A DNA stretch of 38,593 nt from Akkermansia sp. (GTDB taxonomy: Bacteria > Verrucomicrobiota > Verrucomicrobiia > Verrucomicrobiales > Akkermansiaceae): NCBI GenBank assembly GCA_030531305.1, contig JAUNNT010000015.1, forward strand, positions 1 to 38,593. Direction: 5' to 3'. A model generated the notes under the pieces. That model did not search any database. It was not told where the DNA came from and worked only from the letters and a program-made list of their open reading frames with translations. Numbering within the stretch: the first letter of the stretch is position 1; each line of letters starts with the position of its first letter. Below are positions 33,199 to 38,593 of this stretch, in pieces. A program made the position numbers and the translations under genes.

Positions 33199-34975
33199 CA
33201 TCGAGCCAGAAGAGGTGGGCCTCCAGGATGTCGTAAATGCCGGCGGGGGTGTCGGGGAATTGGAGGCGGGGGTGGTGGGCGAGGTGGATGCGGTTTTCCC
33301 GCCAGCCGGGCAGCCAGACGGCGAGTTCGTACACGCGGCGGTCGATTCGCGCGGCACATGCGGCGCGGTCGGCGGTGGAGGCGAATTCCTCCACCAGTGC
33401 GTGCAGCTCCGGGTCGTCGGTGTGGAAGGGTGCATCGAAGCCTCCGGCATCACGGCCGAAGATACGCGCGTAGTCGGGGGCGTCGTCCCCGGCGGCGGTG
33501 GCCCAGAAGACCATCTGGTGCCGCCCCTCCTGCATCATGCGCGCGATATCCTGCCAGGGCAGCGGCTCCGGCAGCACCTCCGCGCCGCAGGAGCGCGCTC
33601 TCTGCACCAGCGTGTCCACCAGCGCGCTCACCTTGTCGTTCGGCGTGTAGGCGAGCCGCACGCTCAGGCGTGTGCCGTCCGCGCGGCGCAGGATGCCGTC
33701 CGCGCCGGCCTCGGTGAACCCGGCCCGGGCGAAGCACGCGCGGGCGGCGGCGGGGTCGTGGCGGTATTCCGGGGTGTCCTTTGGCGAGATGCCCTTGTAC
33801 CCCGTGGTGAAGGTGCGCAGGCGTTCGGCATCACCACGGAAAACGCGTGCGATGGCGGCATCCATATCCATGGCGTGCAGCAGCCCTTGGCGCAGCGCGA
33901 GCGGCTGCACCGTGCGCGCGTTCAGCGCAATCCCGTACGGCGGTGCGGGGCAGTCCGCGGCGAGGTCGCGGAACAGCAGCCTGGGCGGGGCGAGCGCGCG
34001 GTAGCGCTCCCAGGCGTCGATGTTGCGGGTCTGGATGGCATCCAGCTCGCCGCGCATGAGCAGCTCCCAGGCCTGTGCCTCGTCGGTGGGGAAGTGGTGG
34101 CGGATGCGGTCGACGTTGAAGCGGTGGCGGTAGAATTTCTCACCGTCGGCCCACCAGTTTTGCACGCGGGCGAGCTCCACCATGCGTCCTCGCTGGGTGC
34201 GCGCAACATAGTACGCAGCGGTGGTGGGCGGGATGCGCTGGGCGTAGCGCTCGCGGAAGTCGCTGCCGAATTCCGCGTAGAAGCCCGGTTCCGCGGGATG
34301 CAGCAGGCCCGCCGCCACCTGCTCCGGTCGGTGCGCTCCGCGCCGCAGGGTGACGGCAAGCACGCCGTCGTCTGATGCGGTGACGGCCTCCACGGCATCG
34401 CGGATTTCGGTGCCCTCCGCACAGCCGCACTCCAGGCGCAGCAGCGCGCCGAGCAGGTAGTCCGCCGCGCGCAGGGGACGCCCGTTGGAGAACCGCGCGT
34501 GCGGGTTGAGGCGGTAGAACACCGTACGGCCCTCCACGGCCCACTCGCGCGCGGTGCCGGGAATGGTGGCGCCGCTGTCGGGATGCCGCGCCACGAGCGG
34601 GATTTCCAGCATGCGGAAGAGGCTGTAGTGGAAGAACTGCGGCACGGCGCTGCCAAAGTGCAGGAAGTTGGCGGGGTACGGCCCCGCGTTGCTGATGTTC
34701 AGCGTGCCGCCCTTGCGCGCGGCGGGGTCTCCGATGTCCGCCTCCCCTGCGGCGTTTTGCCATGCGAGCCCGCAGGGAAGCTCCGCGTGTTCAACCGAGC
34801 GGAGCGCCACGCCCTGCGCGCGCGCCAGCCGCTCCGCGAAGTCGGGCGGGTACGCGGCGGGCGCGGTGGCGGCGGGCACCGCGTGCGTGGCATCCGCACC
34901 CTCCGGGAAGAAGTGCACGATGCCCGCCAGAAGCAGGAGCAGGGCCGCAGCCGCCATGGTGATGCGCGTTTTCAT
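33188..34975 (-). CDS. Family-5 extracellular solute-binding protein
   Basis: The 595-residue product is an SBP_bac_5 (peptide/nickel/oligopeptide-binding type) protein, close in character to YejA-like members. It has an N-terminal hydrophobic signal (ITMAAAALLLLLAGIVHFF). Family landmarks are ARKGGTLNISNAGPYPANF, YRLNPHARFSNGRPLRAADY, the NWWADGEKFYRHRFNVDRI block, and GIALNARTVQPLALRQGLLHAM. Ligand contacts cannot be read from sequence alone. It lies 2 bases after the TonB-dependent receptor and overlaps tonB, so it is in the cobalamin-riboswitch operon. No permease or ATPase is adjacent, so it is an orphan binding protein in this window. Confidence 0.9.
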   Translation of the reverse strand: MKTRITMAAAALLLLLAGIVHFFPEGADATHAVPAATAPAAYPPDFAERLARAQGVALRSVEHAELPCGLAWQNAAGEADIGDPAARKGGTLNISNAGPYPANFLHFGSAVPQFFHYSLFRMLEIPLVARHPDSGATIPGTAREWAVEGRTVFYRLNPHARFSNGRPLRAADYLLGALLRLECGCAEGTEIRDAVEAVTASDDGVLAVTLRRGAHRPEQVAAGLLHPAEPGFYAEFGSDFRERYAQRIPPTTAAYYVARTQRGRMVELARVQNWWADGEKFYRHRFNVDRIRHHFPTDEAQAWELLMRGELDAIQTRNIDAWERYRALAPPRLLFRDLAADCPAPPYGIALNARTVQPLALRQGLLHAMDMDAAIARVFRGDAERLRTFTTGYKGISPKDTPEYRHDPAAARACFARAGFTEAGADGILRRADGTRLSVRLAYTPNDKVSALVDTLVQRARSCGAEVLPEPLPWQDIARMMQEGRHQMVFWATAAGDDAPDYARIFGRDAGGFDAPFHTDDPELHALVEEFASTADRAACAARIDRRVYELAVWLPGWRENRIHLAHHPRLQFPDTPAGIYDILEAHLFWLDDEN

Positions 34976-34977
34976 GG

Positions 34978-36942
34978 TCAGAACGAGAGGTCGAACCCGA
35001 AGTGCGCGGAGGTTCCGGCGCAGACGATGGACTGCGCGTAGGCGGCGGGGTCATACACGGTGTAGGCGCTCTCCGTCACGTATTTCTGGTTGGTGAGGTT
35101 CTCCACGCGCAGGTGGAGGGTGAGGTGGTCGTTCACCTTGTAGCTGGCGTACCAGCGGAGGGTGTAGTAGTTGTCGTTGCGGTAGGGGTTGTAGTTGGAG
35201 GCGAACCCCGTGCGGCCGACGGCGGCGGAAATGCCCATACCCATGGTGAACTTCTCCGTGGGCGAGGTGTGGATATCCGCGCTCCACACCTGGCGGGCGG
35301 TGCACGGCGCCTGCCGCTTGTCTGCCTGGAGCGGGCGGGTGTAGGTGTAGCCGATGCTGTACCCGGTGTTCCACCGCGGCTCCCAGCACCCGCGCAGGGA
35401 GAGCTCCACGCCCTGCGCGAGCCAATGCCCCGGTGCGTTGACGGCCATGGACGAGCCGTCTTCCAGGTACGCGGTGGAGAGGGCCTTCTCCCTGCGCTGC
35501 CAGAAGAGCGTGGCGGAGGCGGTGTGACCCTCCGCGAACTCGTGCTCCAGCCCGGCGTCCGCGCTCCACGAGGTCTCGCACTGCAGTCGCGGGTTGCCGC
35601 GGTAGGTGGTTCCCCAGAGCGGGTCGGTGTACACGGCGTTGCTGCGTGCGAAGGAATCCGGCGCGCGGTAGCCGCGGCCCGCGGATGCCATGGCGCGCGT
35701 GCGTCCGTCGTTGAACCGCACGGAGGCGTCCGCGCGCAGCGTGAACAGGGCGTCGTAGGTGCTGCTCTGGTCCAGGCGCGCGGTGAGGTTGGCGTTGTGG
35801 CGCTCCGTGGGGGAGAAGCTGTGCATGGTGCAGAGGCCGATGGTGCTGTCGCGGTTGCGCTGGTTGGGCTGGGGGATGCCGCCGTAGAGGGCGGAGAAGG
35901 CGCTGTGCACCCAGGTGAGGGACGCGGTGGTGGTGTGGCTGTCGCTCCAGCGCAGGGCGTTGCGCCACTCCGTCTGCACGTTGCGGAGGTTGTAGTTGTA
36001 GCCGTGCCCCAGCATGTAGTCCGTGCCGAAATACCCGCCCATGAGCGATGCCGTGTACGTGTTGGAGAGCCTGCCCTGCCACTTGAGCGTGGCGAGGTTG
36101 CTCATGAAGGTGTACGGGGTGAGCCCGTAGGGCCCGGCGTAGTTGTACGCGGCGTCCTCGCGGCGGTAGGTGGCGGTGGTACATTGGGTGTCGCTGGCGT
36201 GGTAGTCCAGGCGCAGGGCCTCCGCGGCGTTGCCGTAACGCCCGCTGTGCTTGTAGGGGGGCTTGCCGCCGTCGGCGTAGTGGATGTCGTTGGCGGTGCG
36301 CTCGTGCGTGCCGGAGAGGAAGTAGGCGAGCTTGCCCTGCCGCCCCTGCGCGGAGACGTGCTCCGTGTAGGAATCGTGCGTGCCGGCCTCGCCGCCGATG
36401 CGGTAGCGCGGCTTGTCGGCATTGCCTTCCGGCGTCTCCATAAACACCACGCCGCCCTCTGCGCCGTTGCCGTACACCGCGCCCTGGCTGCCGCGCAGGA
36501 CCTCGATGTTGCCCAAATCATGGCAATGCGCGCGGGCGAGCGTGTTGGCGGTGATGTCCACCCCGCCGGAAAGGCCGGAGGTACGCATGCCGTCCACCAT
36601 GGTGAGGATGCAGCCCACGCCGTTGAAACCGCGCAGGGTGAGGGTGCTCACGTTGCCGCGCTGGTTGTCGCCCCCGCTCTGGATGTACGCGCCCGGCACG
36701 GTGGTGAGCGCCTCTGTCACGGTGGTGATGCCGCGCTCCCGCAGCTCCGCGGGGTCCAGCAGCTCCACACTCACGCCGCTGCGGTCGTATGGCACATCCG
36801 CCCCGCCGTAGGCGGACACGGTGATATCCTCCAATTGCACTTCTGCCGTCGGCATATCAGCCGCGGCGCAAACACCCGCCCAAGCAAGGGCGAGCACTAC
36901 TCTGGAAGCGCCCGTATAGGGCGCGCGTGTTCTCTGTGTCAT
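34978..36942 (-). CDS. TonB-dependent outer-membrane receptor under a cobalamin riboswitch (BtuB-like)
   Basis: The 654-residue receptor starts with a signal peptide (about 1-27). A TonB-box-like segment and plug domain follow: LEDITVSAYGG, VTEALTTVPGAYIQSGGDN, NVSTLTLRGFNGVGCILTMV, NIEVLRGSQGAVYGNGAEGG. The beta barrel runs from about residue 180 to the end. LTLHLRVENLTNQKYVTES near the C-terminus and a terminal Phe are typical. A cobalamin riboswitch lies upstream, so uptake of cobalamin or a corrinoid is the most likely role. The start ATG 36942 was chosen because the signal peptide follows. It is the first gene of a three-gene operon. Confidence 0.92.
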   Translation of the reverse strand: MTQRTRAPYTGASRVVLALAWAGVCAAADMPTAEVQLEDITVSAYGGADVPYDRSGVSVELLDPAELRERGITTVTEALTTVPGAYIQSGGDNQRGNVSTLTLRGFNGVGCILTMVDGMRTSGLSGGVDITANTLARAHCHDLGNIEVLRGSQGAVYGNGAEGGVVFMETPEGNADKPRYRIGGEAGTHDSYTEHVSAQGRQGKLAYFLSGTHERTANDIHYADGGKPPYKHSGRYGNAAEALRLDYHASDTQCTTATYRREDAAYNYAGPYGLTPYTFMSNLATLKWQGRLSNTYTASLMGGYFGTDYMLGHGYNYNLRNVQTEWRNALRWSDSHTTTASLTWVHSAFSALYGGIPQPNQRNRDSTIGLCTMHSFSPTERHNANLTARLDQSSTYDALFTLRADASVRFNDGRTRAMASAGRGYRAPDSFARSNAVYTDPLWGTTYRGNPRLQCETSWSADAGLEHEFAEGHTASATLFWQRREKALSTAYLEDGSSMAVNAPGHWLAQGVELSLRGCWEPRWNTGYSIGYTYTRPLQADKRQAPCTARQVWSADIHTSPTEKFTMGMGISAAVGRTGFASNYNPYRNDNYYTLRWYASYKVNDHLTLHLRVENLTNQKYVTESAYTVYDPAAYAQSIVCAGTSAHFGFDLSF

Positions 36943-36957
36943 CGTGGTTGCCGGTTG

Positions 36958-36978
36958 GGGGCGGTGCATCGCCGCCCC
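36958..36978 (-). promoter_or_regulatory. Candidate expression-platform hairpin of the riboswitch
   Basis: GGGGCGG and CCGCCCC pair perfectly around a seven-base loop, between the aptamer and the receptor start codon, 15 bases from the ATG. With no T-run it would act on translation rather than termination. Confidence 0.5.
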
Positions 36979-36990
36979 GTGTGATGGCGA

Positions 36991-37150
36991 ACCCCCTGGC
37001 TGGCATTCCGACTCAGCGCCCGCGCGTTCTGCGGGCTCAACACGGTTGCGGCACAGCGACGGATTCACACCGTCTTCCCCATCTATTTCCTGCGGCTCCC
37101 GGCCGCCTCCACGGAGTTCCGCCCGCGGCGATGATGCCGCAGACAGGGGT
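36991..37150 (-). ncRNA. Cobalamin riboswitch
   Basis: Read on the - strand the aptamer has the conserved core GGGGAAGACGGTGTGAATCC followed by GTCGCTGTGCCGCAACCGTG (the B12 box region). GAGTCGGAATGCCAGCC follows near the 3' side. CCCCTG at the 5' edge (37144-37149) pairs with CAGGGG at the 3' edge (36993-36998), giving stem P1. It should repress the TonB-dependent receptor operon when cobalamin is plentiful. Confidence 0.95.
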
Positions 37151-37179
37151 ATTTAACAATATATCACCCTCGTTGGCAA
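37150..37179 (-). promoter_or_regulatory. Promoter of the cobalamin operon
   Basis: On the - strand TTGCCA (37174-37179), an 18-base spacer and TAAATA (37150-37155), or TTAAAT with 17. The same TGTTAAAT core occurs in the tRNA-Leu and leuC promoters. Confidence 0.55.
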
Positions 37180-37206
37180 GAATTTCGTTGGAGCCGCTGC
37201 GCGGCA

Positions 37207-37231
37207 ATTAGGATTAAGATGAAGATTAGGA
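37207..37231 (-). repeat. Degenerate TTAGGA hexamer array
   Basis: TTAGGA-TTAAGA-TGAAGA-TTAGGA. It is the reverse-orientation relative of the array at 11728-11761 and lies between the divergent cobalamin operon and the alkaline phosphatase gene. Confidence 0.7.
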
Positions 37232-37274
37232 GACATTAACGTGCGTCGCCTGTTTCCGGCGGCAAGTTTTGCCT

Positions 37275-37302
37275 TTCCGCGCCAAGGGGAATGTGGTATG
37301 AT
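37275..37302 (+). promoter_or_regulatory. Possible promoter of the alkaline phosphatase gene
   Basis: TATGAT (37297-37302) lies 6 bases before ATG 37309. A poor -35 (TTCCGC, 37275-37280) lies 16 bases before it. If used, the transcript would be leaderless. Confidence 0.35.
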
Positions 37303-37308
37303 GGGGGC

Positions 37309-38406
37309 ATGACAATGAAACAGAATTGGCAAAGAATTTTCGGGGTTCTGGGGCTGGGCGCCATGCTGGGCGGCGGCGCGGTGTACGCACTTTCCGGCCC
37401 CGCCCCGGTGGACGAGAACATGCGCGATGTGCGGGTGGCCGACATGCCACAGTACGAGGTGCCCAAAATCGATATCAAGGACAAGGGCAAGCACGCCAAG
37501 AACATCATTCTCATGATAGGCGACGGCATGGCTTCCGAGCACCTGTGGGCCGCCTGGATGCTCAACCGCGGCAGGAGCTTCATCCTGAACATGCCGGTAA
37601 CCGGCGTCTCCATCACCACATCGGCATCCCATGCGGTGACGGATTCCGCCGCCGGCGGCACGGCGCTGGCCTGCGGCCACAAGACCACCAACCATTTCCT
37701 GGGCATGACGCCAGACAAGAAGCCCATCGAGAACCTGGCGGAATACTACCGCGCCAAGGGCAAGGCCACCGGGCTTGTGGTGACCAAGGATATCACGGAC
37801 GCCACGCCCGCCGCCTTCTATGCGCACGTGGACGACCGCAACAAGAAGAAGGAGATTGCCAAGGCGCTGGTGGACGCCAAGTTCACCGTCATCTACGGCG
37901 GCGGTAACAAGACCCTCTCCGCGGAGCAGAAGCAGGCCATTGCGGATGCCGGAACCGTGGCGGAGTTCACGCACGACGGCAACCCGCCCGCCGTGGCGGA
38001 GCGCGGCGAGGACTACCTGTGCAACTACGTTTCCAAGGCGCTGAAGGTGCTGGAGAAGAACCCGCGCGGGTTCTTCCTGATGGTGGAGGGTTCCCAGATC
38101 GACCACCACGCGCACAACGGCAAGGCCAAGGAAACGCTGCACGAGACCATGGACTTCGACCGCGCGGTGGGCGTGGTGCTGCAGTGGATGAAGAGCCACC
38201 CGGACACCCTGCTGGTGGTGACGGCAGACCACCAGACCGGCGGCCTGAGCATCAAGGACGGCAACAAGGACCACGGCAGCGTGCATGTCATCTTCGGCAC
38301 GCATTCCCACACCGGGTTCTCCGTGCCCGTGTATGCCGCCGGCAACGGCGCGGGCAAGTTCACCGGCGTGAAGGATAACACGGAAGTCTCCAAGCTCATG
38401 CGCTGA
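37309..38406 (+). CDS. Alkaline phosphatase (PhoA superfamily)
   Basis: The 365-residue product is an exported phosphomonoesterase. A signal peptide or signal anchor covers about residues 1-28. The catalytic and metal residues are in order: Asp72 in IGDGM, the nucleophile Ser113 in VTDSAAGG, Asp265 and His269 in EGSQIDHHAHN, Asp307 and His308 in TADHQTGG, and His334 in HSHTG. This is a compact member, shorter than E. coli PhoA (471). Start: ATG 37309 is chosen here; ATG 37291 and 37315 are in frame, the last with a G-run 7 bases upstream. Its role would be to release phosphate from organic phosphoesters outside the cytoplasm. Confidence 0.95.
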   Translation: MTMKQNWQRIFGVLGLGAMLGGGAVYALSGPAPVDENMRDVRVADMPQYEVPKIDIKDKGKHAKNIILMIGDGMASEHLWAAWMLNRGRSFILNMPVTGVSITTSASHAVTDSAAGGTALACGHKTTNHFLGMTPDKKPIENLAEYYRAKGKATGLVVTKDITDATPAAFYAHVDDRNKKKEIAKALVDAKFTVIYGGGNKTLSAEQKQAIADAGTVAEFTHDGNPPAVAERGEDYLCNYVSKALKVLEKNPRGFFLMVEGSQIDHHAHNGKAKETLHETMDFDRAVGVVLQWMKSHPDTLLVVTADHQTGGLSIKDGNKDHGSVHVIFGTHSHTGFSVPVYAAGNGAGKFTGVKDNTEVSKLMR

Positions 38407-38442
38407 TTTGCAGTGGGCCGGATGACAGGCAGCCGAATTTCA

Positions 38443-38467
38443 TTAGGATTAGGATTAAGATTAGGAT
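38443..38467 (-). repeat. TTAGGA hexamer array, left arm
   Basis: TTAGGA-TTAGGA-TTAAGA-TTAGGA, the reverse complement of the array at 38572-38593 and of 11728-11761, including the single TTAAGA variant unit. Confidence 0.85.
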
Positions 38468-38479
38468 GTTTTATGCAAG

Positions 38480-38495
38480 CGCGCCATACGGCGCG
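38480..38495. repeat. GC hairpin
   Basis: CGCGCC-ATAC-GGCGCG, the first of three hairpins between the inverted hexamer arrays. Confidence 0.6.
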
Positions 38496-38506
38496 AAGCG
38501 ACAAAC

Positions 38507-38537
38507 GCCCGCACGGCAAAAGCCGTGCGGGCTTGAA
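38507..38537 (+). terminator. Terminator of the alkaline phosphatase gene
   Basis: GCCCGCACGGC (38507-38517) pairs perfectly with GCCGTGCGGGC (38522-38532) around AAAA. The T-run after it is poor. Confidence 0.7.
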
Positions 38538-38543
38538 AATTCC

Positions 38544-38568
38544 CCGCGCCGACCGGCGCGGCTTTCTT
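38544..38568 (+). terminator. Second terminator-like hairpin
   Basis: CCGCGCC-GACC-GGCGCGG followed by CTTTCTTC, immediately after the first hairpin. Confidence 0.6.
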
Positions 38569-38571
38569 CAA

Positions 38572-38593
38572 ATTCCTAATCTTAATCCTAATC
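38572..38593 (+). repeat. TCCTAA hexamer array, right arm, cut by window end
   Basis: TCCTAA-TCTTAA-TCCTAA-TC at the window edge; inverted relative to 38443-38467. Confidence 0.85.

Noticed and set aside
35002..36984. A 660-codon + strand open frame antisense to the TonB-dependent receptor
   Set aside because: The receptor on the - strand has plug and barrel motifs; this frame is Val/Gly/Ala/Arg-rich noise.

Overview
The window is a GC-rich, densely packed bacterial chromosome segment with no IS element, CRISPR array or rRNA. The mix of genes suggests a host- or gut-associated member of the Verrucomicrobiota / PVC group: a TPR-bearing secretin, Sel1 and DnaJ-Sel1 proteins, duplicated DUF3089 proteins, and mostly weak Shine-Dalgarno sites. 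This taxonomic placement is an inference from gene content, not from a marker comparison.

Layout. 1-10537 (+): the 3' part of rpoD with its terminator, a secretin and a membrane-anchored partner, a DUF374 acyltransferase, folD, an L,D-transpeptidase lipoprotein and two tandem DUF3089 hydrolase-like genes. 10576-11487 (-): an orphan phage major-capsid-like gene with its own terminator and no other phage gene around it. 11824-16984: a PEGA lipoprotein, tmk, yqeY, ispD, an epimerase-like gene, a DnaJ/Sel1 membrane protein, a DUF805 protein and a Sel1 protein. 17087-22953 (+): one tightly overlapping operon of five genes. Its first three encode a P-loop GTPase with FHA-like, GYF-like and zinc-ribbon domains, a GAP1-type GTPase-associated protein, and a transmembrane/coiled-coil protein. 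I read this as a GTPase-centred biological conflict system of the DO-GTPase/GAP1/TMcc kind. It is followed by a metallophosphoesterase and a Sfp-type phosphopantetheinyl transferase.

23165-32427: an HU-family protein, a secreted small protein, an aspartate/prephenate-type aminotransferase, leuC-leuD, an unrecognised gene, a DeoR-like regulator, a possible cysteine-peptidase-like protein, pth, leuA and tRNA-Leu(CAA). The leucine pathway is therefore split: leuCD on the + strand, leuA on the - strand beside a tRNA-Leu gene, and leuB not in the window. 32491-37179 (-): a cobalamin-riboswitch-controlled operon of a TonB-dependent receptor, a family-5 solute-binding protein and a TonB protein. 37309-38406 (+): an alkaline phosphatase.

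A second layer is made of small repeats. AT-rich heptamer arrays (TTTACAA / TTGACGA units) and TTAGGA hexamer arrays recur in or near gene ends, usually beside short GC palindromes. They supply a stop codon to one gene and are translated inside the linker of the TonB protein. A 16-base perfect palindrome supplies the stop codons of two convergent genes. Several promoters place the -10 box only 6-17 bases before the start codon, suggesting very short-leader or leaderless transcripts.
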